From contig NZ_CP073063.1 in assembly GCF_022654015.1 (NCBI RefSeq), positions 1,302,001-1,366,000 of the forward strand: a stretch of DNA of 64,000 bases. The letters are read 5' to 3'. The DNA is from Brevundimonas diminuta. GTDB taxonomy: Bacteria; Pseudomonadota; Alphaproteobacteria; Caulobacterales; Caulobacteraceae. Below the pieces are notes generated by a model. That model ran no database searches. It was not told the origin of the DNA and worked only from the letters and a program-made list of their open reading frames with translations. Positions 26,053-33,532 of this stretch are shown here, in pieces. A program made the position numbers and the translations under genes. Every line of letters begins with the position of its first letter. Position 1 is the first letter of the stretch.

Positions 26053-26129
26053 CGGCGAAGCTCCGGGAGCCTTCAGGTTCGTCCGTGCATTCTCCCCTCA
26101 TCGGCAAACGCGCTGACAGGAGAAGAGTT

Positions 26130-26603
26130 ATGTCGAACAAGATTTTCAAGACCGGTCTGGCCACCGCTGCCGCCCTGGCCGCCATGGTGACCGCCGCCCC
26201 GATGTCCGCCCAGGCCCAGGCCAACGGCGTGACCAACTGTGACGCCCCTGGCGGTCGCCAACGTGCGGGCGCCCTGATCGGCGCCGTCGTCGGCGGCGTG
26301 GTGGGCTCGAACCTCGCCCGCAACGAGCGTACGGCCGGCACCATCGTCGGCGCGGGCGCCGGCGCCGCCGCCGGTTCTTACATCGGCTGCAACCAGCAGC
26401 GCGCCCGCGCGGCTTCGGCCTCCAGCGGCGCCCAATATCGCGCTTCGTCGAACCTGCGCATCCGCAGCGGCCCCGGCACCAACTACCGCCAAGCCGGCAC
26501 GCTGTCGGCCGGCCAGCCTTTCACCGCCATCGGTTCGCAAGGCGAGTGGGTGCAGATCGCAGGCGGTGGTTGGGTGAACGCCCACTACGTCACGGCCAAC
26601 TAA
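26130..26603 (+). CDS. Secreted glycine-zipper protein with SH3 domain
   Basis: A 157-residue protein from the ATG at 26130, with AGGAG 7 nt upstream. A signal peptide (MSNKIFKTGLATAAALAAMVTAAPMSAQAQA) is followed by a glycine-zipper stretch, GALIGAVVGGVVGSNLARNERTAGTIVGAGAGAAAGSYIG (about residues 48-87). The C-terminal 55 residues are a bacterial SH3 domain (SSNLRIRSGPGTNYRQAGTLSAGQPFTAIGSQGEWVQIAGGGWVNAHYV). Such proteins act in the envelope, probably by binding peptidoglycan. Two Cys flank the zipper (TNCDAPGG and YIGCNQ). A strong terminator follows. Confidence 0.85.
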   Translation: MSNKIFKTGLATAAALAAMVTAAPMSAQAQANGVTNCDAPGGRQRAGALIGAVVGGVVGSNLARNERTAGTIVGAGAGAAAGSYIGCNQQRARAASASSGAQYRASSNLRIRSGPGTNYRQAGTLSAGQPFTAIGSQGEWVQIAGGGWVNAHYVTAN

Positions 26604-26624
26604 GTTCAGTTCGCCGTCCATCGA

Positions 26625-26656
26625 AAGCCCCGTCCGGCTCGCCGGGCGGGGTTTTT
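26625..26656 (+). terminator. Intrinsic terminator after the SH3 protein gene
   Basis: CCCCGTCCGG-ctcg-CCGGGCGGGG makes a 10-bp stem with one G-U pair and a 4-base loop, followed by TTTTTG. It lies between the SH3 gene (ending 26603) and the convergent S24 gene (ending 26667). On the other strand the stem is followed by CTTTCG, so it may work weakly both ways. Confidence 0.85.
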
Positions 26657-26666
26657 GCTGTGCGCG

Positions 26667-27302
26667 TTACTGGCTGACCCAGAGGATGCGGGCCATCCAT
26701 TCGATCTCGCGTCGGGGCACAACCCTTGGCGGATAGTCGGGATTGATCGAGGCCAGGGTGACGGCGCGGCTGGTCAGGCTGGTGACCTCCTTGGCCACGG
26801 TTTCTCCGCCGGTCAGGCGGGCGACGACGCGGTCGCCCCGCCGCACCTGCGTCGCTTCCTGATCGACGATGACGCGGTCGCCTTCGCGATAGAGGGGCGA
26901 CATCGAATCGCCAGTGATCTGAAGGCTGAACAGGGTGTCCTTGGCGCGCGGCAGGTCGGTCTGATCCCAGCCTTCGCCGACCGGCAGGCCAGCGTCGTCG
27001 AAGAACCCATCCTGACCCGCCTTGGCCAGACCCAGCAAGGGCACGCTCGTCGGCGCCTCCGGCGCGTCCTCGGCCAGCACCGCAAACTCCGATAGCGACA
27101 GGCCCGTCGCCTGAAGCACCAGCGTCATGCTCTCGGTCGAGGGCCAGCGCGGACGCGGCGGATCGCCGGGGCCGAAGCGTTTCGAGGGATTGAAACTCGT
27201 CGCATCCAGACCGGCGCGCCGCGCCAACCCGGACGGTGTCAGACCCTCACGCCGCGCCAGCGCGTCGACAGCCTTCCAAAGCTTGGCGTGGGATAGCGGC
27301 AT
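26667..27302 (-). CDS. LexA-like XRE/S24 peptidase-domain transcriptional regulator
   Basis: A 211-residue protein. The N-terminal helix-turn-helix reads LWKAVDALARREGLTPSGLARRAGLDATSF. The C-terminal S24 domain has the catalytic Ser in GDSMSPLYREGDRVIVD and the Lys in GGETVAKEV, with a possible self-cleavage Ala-Gly in GLAKAGQDGFF. These are features of LexA/CI/HdiR repressors that cleave themselves when stimulated by RecA. It is not LexA itself, whose DNA-binding domain is different. Direct TTCTA repeats 10 bp apart lie about 40 bp upstream (27343-27357). No prophage is nearby. Its targets are unknown. Confidence 0.88.
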   Translation of the reverse strand: MPLSHAKLWKAVDALARREGLTPSGLARRAGLDATSFNPSKRFGPGDPPRPRWPSTESMTLVLQATGLSLSEFAVLAEDAPEAPTSVPLLGLAKAGQDGFFDDAGLPVGEGWDQTDLPRAKDTLFSLQITGDSMSPLYREGDRVIVDQEATQVRRGDRVVARLTGGETVAKEVTSLTSRAVTLASINPDYPPRVVPRREIEWMARILWVSQ

Positions 27303-27342
27303 CGTGTTCCAGCGACCGATTCGTCGCCAGCATATGATTGGA

Positions 27343-27357
27343 TTCTAGGAATTTCTA
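27343..27357. promoter_or_regulatory. Direct TTCTA repeat upstream of the S24 regulator
   Basis: TTCTAGGAATTTCTA contains TTCTA twice, one helical turn (10 bp) apart. It overlaps the end of the upstream membrane-protein gene and lies about 41 bp from the S24 start codon. Autoregulation by the S24 protein is a guess from position alone. Confidence 0.3.
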
Positions 27358-27785
27358 CCTATCAACGCCGCCGCGCGGCGCTCTTGCCAAGCATAAAATG
27401 TGCCGATGATGATGCAGCCGATGATCAGATAACCAATCATGTTCACGACTGTATAAAGTGATCCGACCATCACGCGTTGTCCGGTCAGGCTCATGACATG
27501 GGACATCACTGCGATCAGTTGCAGGCCGCTAGCCCACACGGGCCACGATTGTCGATAACGCCAGCTAATGCCTACGAAGACGATCAAAAGGACGAGATCG
27601 ATCAGGAACATGCCCAGAGGCACGCCGCGAAATCCGCTGTTCTCCTGCATCACAATGGTTGCAAACCACGCGAACAGGTAGGCGCCCGCGCCGATCCGCT
27701 CGGGGGAGTTGCCCTTCAAGAAGGCGAACAACGCCATGCCGACCATGAATACGGCGCCGACGATGGCATAAGCGATGTTGAGCAT
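27345..27785 (-). CDS. Small integral membrane protein of unknown function
   Basis: A 146-residue protein with four to five predicted membrane segments: AYAIVGAVFMVGMALFAF, GAYLFAWFATIVMQ, LGMFLIDLVLLIVFVGISW, WASGLQLIAVMSHVMSL and MIGYLIIGCIIIGTFYAW. I do not recognise the family. Base composition looks slightly lower in GC than its neighbours. It lies 42 bp upstream of the S24 regulator and could be transcribed with it. Its start codon follows a strong hairpin (27791-27822), which could control translation. Confidence 0.7.
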   Translation of the reverse strand: MLNIAYAIVGAVFMVGMALFAFLKGNSPERIGAGAYLFAWFATIVMQENSGFRGVPLGMFLIDLVLLIVFVGISWRYRQSWPVWASGLQLIAVMSHVMSLTGQRVMVGSLYTVVNMIGYLIIGCIIIGTFYAWQERRAAALIGRNS

Positions 27786-27790
27786 GACAA

Positions 27791-27822
27791 ATCGCCCCCG
27801 CGCAGAAATGCACGGGGGCGAT
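27791..27822 (-). promoter_or_regulatory. Perfect 10-bp hairpin directly upstream of a membrane-protein start codon
   Basis: ATCGCCCCCG pairs with CGGGGGCGAT over 10 bp, with a further GCA/TGC pair inside. On the minus strand the second arm, CGGGGGCGAT, ends 5 nt before the ATG at 27783-27785 and holds the only purine-rich Shine-Dalgarno candidate. No T run follows, so a plain terminator fits poorly. Masking of the ribosome binding site is an inference. Confidence 0.5.
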
Positions 27823-27853
27823 AATGACCGAAGTCAGTTCAAACTGAAATCTC

Positions 27854-27870
27854 GGTAAGCCAAGCTTACC
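27854..27870 (-). other. Inverted repeat just past the stop of the 27877 gene
   Basis: GGTAAGC-caa-GCTTACC has perfect 7-bp arms with a 3-base centre. It lies 6 bp past the stop of the upstream gene, so it is either a weak terminator (followed by GAGATTTCAGTTT on the minus strand) or a protein site. The short centre favours a DNA site. Confidence 0.4.
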
Positions 27871-27876
27871 AAGAAT

Positions 27877-28227
27877 TCACGCGACGCGATGGAGGTGCGT
27901 CGGCGTCAGGGCCGATTTCGGGTCCAGCCAATCGTCGGGCTTGGCGACCGGGCCGGCGGCGTAGGTGCCGAAGCCAAGGCGGCGGTGATCTTTTTGCAGT
28001 TCGGCGTGGCAGGCCACGATGGATTCACGCGCGGCCGAGAGGGCGGCGATCGTTTCCATGGCCTTGGCTTGCGACATCGTGCCGGAGACCGGCGACAGCG
28101 ACAGAGCGGCGCGAGCGCCGATGAAGGATTGAACCAGCGTGGTCGCCTGGGTGATCGCGGCGTCGATTGCGAGTTCGGTAGCATGCAGATCGCCAGCAAC
28201 GCTGGAGACGACTTCAGTGCGGTCCAT
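27877..28227 (-). CDS. Small helical protein of unknown function
   Basis: A 116-residue protein, MDRTEVVSSVAGDLHATELAIDAAITQATTLVQSFIGARAAL, then TMSQAKAMETIAALSAARESIVACHAELQKDHRRLGFGTYAAGP. The first 90 residues look all-helical without a signal peptide. I do not recognise a family. It stands alone: a 176-bp gap lies upstream with two imperfect inverted repeats (GGTTATCACGTCTTAACC at 28264-28281 and TGGTA-N10-TACCA at 28287-28306). These may be operators and suggest that the gene is regulated. Confidence 0.65.
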   Translation of the reverse strand: MDRTEVVSSVAGDLHATELAIDAAITQATTLVQSFIGARAALSLSPVSGTMSQAKAMETIAALSAARESIVACHAELQKDHRRLGFGTYAAGPVAKPDDWLDPKSALTPTHLHRVA

Positions 28228-28403
28228 GAAAGCCCCTCAAAGACAGGTTTACAAGAACCGTATGGTTATCACGTCTTAACCCTGTTTGGTAGAGCAATCT
28301 TTACCATATCGGCAATCGCGCGTTGAAGCGCCGCCGTAAGCACGGCGTTGAAACCCAATGAGAGCAGGAAGTCGGCGCGAATCAGCGCGCTAGGGCGCGG
28401 TGA

Positions 28404-28799
28404 TCAGTCCTGGTTGTCCAGAAGGAAGTGTGCGGTAAGGGACGCGATCGGCTGTTGACGTTCTTCCTGCCAGGCCTCCGCATGCACGTGGGCAACGCGA
28501 CGACCGGCCCGGCTGATGCGGGCGCGAGCGAAGACGTCAATCGGCCTGCCGGTGCGCAGATAGGCGACCGTCACATTGATAGGGCGGGGCAATCGCGGAC
28601 CCGGAAAGCTCAGCGACACCTGAGCCATGGCCGTCATCTCCAGAAGGGCAGCCGTCGATCCGCCATGCAAGGCGGGCAGCATCGGATTGCCGATCAGCTT
28701 GTCGTCGAACGGCATGATGACGGTGACTTCGTCGCCGCTAACCAGGGTCTGAAGGCCGAGAAAGCGGGCGTAGGGCATGCGGTTCAGTATGTCGGTCAT
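28404..28799 (-). CDS. PaaI/hotdog-fold thioesterase (second of a pair)
   Basis: A 131-residue protein from the ATG at 28797-28799, overlapping the stop of the upstream thioesterase gene as ATGA. The hotdog core reads LIGNPMLPALHGGSTAALLEMTAMAQVSL, with the HGG-(A/S) motif, then RPINVTVAYLRTGRPIDVFARARISRAGRRVAHVHAEAWQ. PaaI-type enzymes hydrolyse acyl-CoA thioesters, often aromatic ones. Two related subunits translated together suggest a heteromer. The substrate is unknown. Confidence 0.85.
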   Translation of the reverse strand: MTDILNRMPYARFLGLQTLVSGDEVTVIMPFDDKLIGNPMLPALHGGSTAALLEMTAMAQVSLSFPGPRLPRPINVTVAYLRTGRPIDVFARARISRAGRRVAHVHAEAWQEERQQPIASLTAHFLLDNQD

Positions 28800-29257
28800 G
28801 CCGCCGCTCCTGTTGCTTGGGCCGACCGTTCGCGGGTCTGGTTGAGGATATAGGCGGCCTGGGCCGCAGCGACCGGATCGGCGGGATCGTCTTCGAAGGC
28901 CCAGGCGCGCACGAAGGCGATGCTGGGCGTCAGTCGGAAACATAGGCCCTGCGCCAGCAGGTCCTGACGCGGCCTTGCCGCGCGCATGTAGTCGACGCGC
29001 AAATCCAGGGTGGCGATGGGCTGGAAAGCGTCCATCGCGGTCCACACGGCCAATCCGCCGATATGATCAAGCAAGGTCGTCACCAGCCCGCCCGCGAAGA
29101 CGCCGCTGTCAGGATCGCCGACCAAATCTTCGCGCCACGGCACCCGAATGCGGGGCTGGCCATCGTGCAGGCCGTCGAAGGTGAAGCCCAAGGCGCCGGT
29201 GTGGGCGGCGCCGGCGGCCAGTTGCGGCAGGATGGTGGTCAGGAAACTCTCGTGCAT
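28796..29257 (-). CDS. PaaI/hotdog-fold thioesterase (first of a pair)
   Basis: A 153-residue protein from the ATG at 29255-29257 (MHESFLTTILPQLAAGAAHTG); an earlier start 13 codons up is possible. The hotdog core is RVPWREDLVGDPDSGVFAGGLVTTLLDHIGGLAVWTAM, with GVFAGG in place of the usual HGG, so the loop His is missing, and then TLDLRVDYMRAARPRQDLLAQG. It overlaps the second thioesterase gene by 4 bp. The active site may be shared or lie only in the second subunit. It is divergent from the exonuclease gene. Confidence 0.82.
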   Translation of the reverse strand: MHESFLTTILPQLAAGAAHTGALGFTFDGLHDGQPRIRVPWREDLVGDPDSGVFAGGLVTTLLDHIGGLAVWTAMDAFQPIATLDLRVDYMRAARPRQDLLAQGLCFRLTPSIAFVRAWAFEDDPADPVAAAQAAYILNQTRERSAQATGAAA

Positions 29258-29342
29258 CGTGCGGACTGAACCTGTTGCGCCGATTTTCGGGGTCATCCTC
29301 TATGGGGTGGCGACCGGACGGCGTCGAGAGCGTTACCGCAAG

Positions 29343-30374
29343 ATGATCCGCCCAGAAGACCTGCTGCATCCCACGCCTGCCGGCCTCTACTGTCCGCCGG
29401 GAGATTTCTACATCGACCCGGTTCGGCCGGTGGATCGCGCCGTCATCACGCACGGCCATGCGGACCACGCTCGCGCCGGTCACGGGGCGGTGCTCGCGAC
29501 GCGCCAGACGCTGGCGATCATGGCAGAGCGTTATGGCGCGGACTTCACCGCGCAGCCCCAATCGGTGGAATACGGCGAGGCGACGACGATCAACGGTGTC
29601 GATCTTAGATTGGCGCCTGCCGGCCATGTGCTGGGTTCGGCCCAGGTCGAGGTGCGCTGGAAGGGGCTGATCATGGTCGTGTCCGGCGACTACAAGCGCC
29701 GCCGCGATCCGACCTGTGCGCCGTTCGAGCCTGTGCCATGTCACGTCTTCATTTCGGAGGCGACGTTCGGCCTGCCGGTCTTCAGCCATCCGCCGGAGGA
29801 GGAGGAGGTCGGGCGGCTGGTGCGTTCGCTGGGACAGTTCCCCGAGCGCGCGCATCTGGTCGGCGCCTATGCGCTGGGCAAGGCGCAGCGGATCATCCGT
29901 CTGCTGCGCGAGGCCGGATGGGACCGCACCATCTATGTTCACGGCGCGCTGGAGCGGCTGAACGCCCTGTACGAAAAAGAAGGGGTCGATCTGGGCCCGC
30001 TGGCGCCGACCCGCGATCTGCCCAAGAATGCGCTGGGCGGCGAGGTCGCTATCGCACCGCCGTCCGCCATCCAGGATCGGTGGGCGCGTCGGTTCGCCGA
30101 TCCGGTTACGGCCTTCGCTTCAGGCTGGATGGGCGTGAAGGCGCGGGCGCGGCAGCGCGGCGTGGAACTGCCGTTGGTCGTGTCGGATCATGCCGACTGG
30201 AACGAACTGACCGCGACGTTCACCGAGATCAAGCCGGAGGAAATCTGGATCACCCACGGCCGCGAAGAGGGTCTGCTGCGCTGGGCCGAGATCAACGGCC
30301 AGAAGGCGAGAGCGCTGCGTTTGGTCGGCTATGACGAAGAGGATGAAGAGGCGCTGGACGTTCGTCCGGACTGA
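29343..30374 (+). CDS. Ligase-associated DNA damage response exonuclease (MBL fold)
   Basis: A 343-residue metallo-beta-lactamase-fold protein from the ATG at 29343 (MIRPEDLLHPTPAGLYCPPGDFYIDPVRPVDRAVITHGHADHARAGH). The metal motif HGHADH is intact, later ligands are in GDYKRRRDPTC and SDHAD, and an RNA/DNA-type beta-CASP part follows with TFGLPVF and HGREEGL. This matches the exonuclease normally encoded with an ATP-dependent DNA ligase and a helicase. Neither partner lies in this window, since the next gene is a convergent kinase. It probably trims DNA ends during repair. Confidence 0.9.
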   Translation: MIRPEDLLHPTPAGLYCPPGDFYIDPVRPVDRAVITHGHADHARAGHGAVLATRQTLAIMAERYGADFTAQPQSVEYGEATTINGVDLRLAPAGHVLGSAQVEVRWKGLIMVVSGDYKRRRDPTCAPFEPVPCHVFISEATFGLPVFSHPPEEEEVGRLVRSLGQFPERAHLVGAYALGKAQRIIRLLREAGWDRTIYVHGALERLNALYEKEGVDLGPLAPTRDLPKNALGGEVAIAPPSAIQDRWARRFADPVTAFASGWMGVKARARQRGVELPLVVSDHADWNELTATFTEIKPEEIWITHGREEGLLRWAEINGQKARALRLVGYDEEDEEALDVRPD

Positions 30375-30377
30375 CGA

Positions 30378-31988
30378 TCAGGCGACGGCGCGATCGGACT
30401 GGTCCTGTTCGTCCGCGGCGGAGATGGCGGCGTTCATCGCCATTCGCAGGCGTTCGGGCTTGATGGGCTTTTCGACCACGGCGGCCATGCCGATCGACAG
30501 ATAGTGTTTGGCGTCTTCGGGGTCCGCATTCGCAGTCAGGGCCACGATCGGCACGCGGCCGACGGCGCCGGGCAGGGCGCGAATGGCCTGTGTCGCCTGA
30601 ACCCCGTCCATTCGGGGCATCTTGATGTCCATGAGGACCAGGTCGTAGCGGCTCTCCTGAACGGCCTGCAGCGCCTCGAGGCCGTCCTCGGCCAGTTCGG
30701 AACTGCAGCCGAACATCTCGCACAGCGCCTGGGCGACGACGCGGTTGGTGGCGTTGTCGTCGACGATCAGGATGTGCGGGGCGGATTTCAGGTCGAGACC
30801 CGACAGATCCGACACGTTCGACTGCGCTTCCACCTCGACGACCGCGCGGGGCGCGGTCAGGTCGAAGGCGAAGGTGGCGCCGCGTCCCTTGTTGTTCTCG
30901 GCCCAGATCCGGCCGTCCATCCGGTCGATGACCTGGCGACAGATCGACAGGCCCAGGCCGGCACCGTCGGGACCGGAGCCGTGAACGAAGGGCTCGAAGA
31001 TGGAATCGACGCGATCTGGCTCGACGCCGGGGCCGTCATCGCGAATGCGGGCTTCCATCCGAATGCGGTCGCCTTCGACCCAGGCCTTGAGGCCGGCCTC
31101 GACCACGCCGTTGCGGGCGAACTTCAGCGCATTGCCGATCAGGTTGTTGAACACCTGCTTCAGGCGCACGCCGTCGATGACGGCCGCCAGTTCGGTGTCG
31201 CCTTCGTAGCCGACGAGCAGGGGCACGCCGTCCTGAGAGGCGCGCGGCTCCCACATCGACTGAATGTCGTCCATGACGGCGCGAAGGGCGGTCGGTTCGG
31301 TCTTCAGCTCCAGTTCGCCGGCCTCGGCCTTGGACAAGTCCACCGCGTCCTGAAGGATGCGCAGCAGGGTCTCGGACGAGTCGACGATGGTCTGGACGTG
31401 CGCCCGAGCCGCCGTATTCAAGGGCTGGCGGCGAAGCAGTTCGGCGACGGCCAGAACGCCGTTCATCGGCGTGCGCAGTTCGTGGCTCATGATGGCCAGG
31501 AACTGGCTCTTGGCGCGAGCGGCGGCGATGGCTTGGGCGCGGGTGTCGCTGAGGATCGCGGCCTGCTCGGCCAGTTCGGCGTTCTGCTCGCGCTGCCGCG
31601 TGTTGACGGCCTGCAACAGGGTGGCAGCCGTGCCCACGCCCCAATAGGCGCCGTTCTTGGTGACGATGAAGCCGCGCAGCAGGGCGGCCGGACCGCCCTT
31701 CAGCATGATGTCGCAAAAGGCGTCGATGCGGACGCCGGCCTCCACCACGGCCGGCTCGGCATCCATGGCGAAGGTGATGGGGCGAAGGTCGTAGAGGGCG
31801 TGGCCGAAGCGGGCGGCGATTTTCTGAAGGAAAGCGGTGCGTTCGACCAAGCCGACGGGGCGGTCGCCATCGACCACGGGAATGACCAGCGTATCCGGCT
31901 CGCGTTCGAAACGCGCCAGAACCTCGCAGCCGAGAATCGTCGGCGCAACCGGCTTTGGACGCTCGGAAAGGGTCTCGATGGTCGGCAT
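30378..31988 (-). CDS. Hybrid histidine kinase with CBS-like sensor region and receiver domain
   Basis: A 536-residue cytoplasmic protein with no membrane segments. Residues 20-125 resemble a CBS pair ([26 protein letters not shown], then [13 protein letters not shown]). The HisKA domain has [17 protein letters not shown] with His169. The ATPase domain has [18 protein letters not shown] and [20 protein letters not shown]. The C-terminal receiver has Asp454 in [15 protein letters not shown] and Lys in [10 protein letters not shown]. The CBS-like part suggests sensing of a nucleotide. A perfect 15-bp palindrome lies 16 bp upstream of the start codon. Confidence 0.88.
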   Translation of the reverse strand: MPTIETLSERPKPVAPTILGCEVLARFEREPDTLVIPVVDGDRPVGLVERTAFLQKIAARFGHALYDLRPITFAMDAEPAVVEAGVRIDAFCDIMLKGGPAALLRGFIVTKNGAYWGVGTAATLLQAVNTRQREQNAELAEQAAILSDTRAQAIAAARAKSQFLAIMSHELRTPMNGVLAVAELLRRQPLNTAARAHVQTIVDSSETLLRILQDAVDLSKAEAGELELKTEPTALRAVMDDIQSMWEPRASQDGVPLLVGYEGDTELAAVIDGVRLKQVFNNLIGNALKFARNGVVEAGLKAWVEGDRIRMEARIRDDGPGVEPDRVDSIFEPFVHGSGPDGAGLGLSICRQVIDRMDGRIWAENNKGRGATFAFDLTAPRAVVEVEAQSNVSDLSGLDLKSAPHILIVDDNATNRVVAQALCEMFGCSSELAEDGLEALQAVQESRYDLVLMDIKMPRMDGVQATQAIRALPGAVGRVPIVALTANADPEDAKHYLSIGMAAVVEKPIKPERLRMAMNAAISAADEQDQSDRAVA

Positions 31989-32003
31989 ACTGCCTGGAAC
32001 TCC

Positions 32004-32018
32004 TACTCACTGTGAGTA
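32004..32018. promoter_or_regulatory. Perfect palindrome upstream of the hybrid kinase gene
   Basis: TACTCACTGTGAGTA has perfect 7-bp arms around one central base. It lies 16 bp before the kinase ATG and about 160 bp before queC on the other strand. The single central base rules out an RNA hairpin, so a dimeric DNA-binding protein is the likely reader. Confidence 0.45.
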
Positions 32019-32034
32019 AAAGCCCAAATCGCTT

Positions 32035-32081
32035 GCGGATTAGTTAAGCGGCGTCATCCAAGACGCAAATCCGCCTTTTTT
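32035..32081 (+). terminator. Intrinsic terminator or attenuator in the queC leader
   Basis: GCGGATT (32035-32041) pairs with AATCCGC (32068-32074), an inner GCGTC pairs with GACGC, and C then TTTTTT follow. A competing stem CGCTT (32030-32034) with AAGCG (32046-32050) encloses the first arm in its loop. No plus-strand gene lies between 30374 and this site, so it can only end a leader RNA, a small RNA or antisense transcripts. A possible queC promoter (TTGCTC, 17 bp, TATGAG) begins right after it. Confidence 0.6.
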
Positions 32082-32180
32082 GCTCAAGGGTTGGGTCTGG
32101 TGTATGAGGCCTGCCCGACCCATCTGGGTCCCCATCCTTTTGTGCATGCGCGCGGCCGACCGGCCGACCGCAGATTCGTC

Positions 32181-32900
32181 ATGAGCGCCATCCTGGAAGA
32201 GAAGCCCACATCGGCCTTGGTTCTGTTCTCTGGAGGGCAGGACAGCGCGACCTGCCTGGCCTGGGCGCTGGAGCGGTTCGGGCGGGTGGAGACGGTCGGA
32301 TTCGACTATGGCCAGCGCCATCTGGTGGAGATGCAGGCGCGTCAGTCCGTGCGCGACGGAATGAAGACGGCTCTGCCCCAGTGGGCCGATCGCCTGGGCG
32401 ACGACCATGTGGTGGACCTGACCGGATACGGCCGGATCGCCGAGAGCGCCCTGACCGCCGACCGCAAGATCGAAATGGACGCGCGCGGCCTGCCGACGAC
32501 CTTCGTGCCAGGTCGCAATCTGATCTTTCTGGTCGCAGCCGCGGCGCTGGCGGATCGGCGAGGGCTGGAAGTCCTGGTCGGCGGCATGTGCGAGACGGAT
32601 TATTCGGGTTATCCGGATTGCCGCCACGAGACGATGGAGGCGATGGCGCGGGCGCTGTCGCTGGGGCTGGACAAGCCGGTCGTCATCGACACGCCCCTGA
32701 TGTGGCTGACCAAGGCCCAGACCTGGGACCTGGCGGACAGGATCGGCGGCGACAGGCTGATCGAGCTGATCATCGAGGATAGCCACACCTGCTATCAGGG
32801 CGACCGGACGTATCGACACGCCTGGGGTTATGGCTGCGGGTCTTGCCCGGCCTGCGAACTGCGTGCGGCCGGCTATGAAGAATGGGCGTCGGGGCGATGA
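32181..32900 (+). CDS. queC: 7-cyano-7-deazaguanine synthase QueC
   Basis: A 239-residue protein from the ATG at 32181 ([30 protein letters not shown]). The PP-loop SGGQDS binds [29 protein letters not shown] and the zinc-binding C-terminal [17 protein letters not shown] are diagnostic. QueC makes preQ0 from carboxy-deazaguanine with ammonia and ATP. It is the first gene of a tight queC-queE-queD operon, overlapping queE as ATGA. No convincing Shine-Dalgarno precedes the ATG. The leader holds a terminator-like structure at 32035-32081. Confidence 0.96.
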   Translation: MSAILEEKPTSALVLFSGGQDSATCLAWALERFGRVETVGFDYGQRHLVEMQARQSVRDGMKTALPQWADRLGDDHVVDLTGYGRIAESALTADRKIEMDARGLPTTFVPGRNLIFLVAAAALADRRGLEVLVGGMCETDYSGYPDCRHETMEAMARALSLGLDKPVVIDTPLMWLTKAQTWDLADRIGGDRLIELIIEDSHTCYQGDRTYRHAWGYGCGSCPACELRAAGYEEWASGR

Positions 32901-33532
32901 CCTATTCGGCCAAGGAAGTGTTCCTGACGGTTCAGGGCGAGGGCGGACAGGCGGGGCGACCGGCGGTCTTCCTGCGGTTCGCCGGCTGCAATCTGTGGAG
33001 CGGTCGCGAGCAGGATCGGGCCAGCGCCGTCTGCACCTTTTGCGACACCGACTTTGTGGGCGTCGACGGCGAGGGGGGCGGCAAGTTCGCCTCGCCGGAT
33101 TTGCTGGCAGATCACGTCGCGGCGATGTGGCGCGGGCGTGACGGCGATCCGAAACTGGTGGTTTGCACGGGCGGTGAACCCTTGCTGCAGTTGGATGCGC
33201 CGTTGATCGACGCGCTGCATGCGCGCGGTTTCGAGATCGCCATCGAGTCGAACGGCACGTTGTTGGCCCCCGACGGCGTCGACTGGATCTGCATCAGTCC
33301 CAAGGCCGATGCGGATGTGGTGCAGACCCACGGCGCCGAGCTGAAACTGGTCTTCCCCCAGCCCAAGGCCATGCCGGATCGGTTCGAACATCTGGATTTC
33401 GAACGGTTCTGGCTTCAGCCGATGGACGGGCCGGATCAGGTCGAGAACACCGCCGCCGCCATCGAATACTGCCTGACCCACCCACAATGGCGCCTGAGCG
33501 TCCAGACCCACAAATACATCGGCGTCCGCTAA
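32897..33532 (+). CDS. queE: 7-carboxy-7-deazaguanine synthase QueE
   Basis: A 211-residue radical SAM protein from the ATG at 32897. The N-terminus [36 protein letters not shown] leads into the cluster, where the cysteines read C-x14-C-x2-C (GCNLW to VCTFCDTDF), the long-loop variant known for some QueE proteins. [18 protein letters not shown] is the conserved SAM-binding part. It contracts carboxy-tetrahydropterin to the deazaguanine ring. Its stop and the queD start share one base (TAATG), so all three que genes should be translated together. Confidence 0.95.
   Translation: MTYSAKEVFLTVQGEGGQAGRPAVFLRFAGCNLWSGREQDRASAVCTFCDTDFVGVDGEGGGKFASPDLLADHVAAMWRGRDGDPKLVVCTGGEPLLQLDAPLIDALHARGFEIAIESNGTLLAPDGVDWICISPKADADVVQTHGAELKLVFPQPKAMPDRFEHLDFERFWLQPMDGPDQVENTAAAIEYCLTHPQWRLSVQTHKYIGVR

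Noticed and set aside
28264..28281. CtrA box upstream of the 28227 gene
   Set aside because: GGTTAAGACGTGATAACC contains TTAA followed by TAAC with the spacing off by one from TTAA-N7-TTAA.
30504..32015. 503-codon plus-strand reading opposite the hybrid kinase
   Set aside because: It lies wholly antisense to a kinase with all motifs intact and has the His/Gly/Gln-rich make-up of a high-GC shadow frame.
32021..32081. PreQ1 riboswitch upstream of queC
   Set aside because: Terminator-like stems are present, but neither the class I nor the class II preQ1 aptamer core could be matched.
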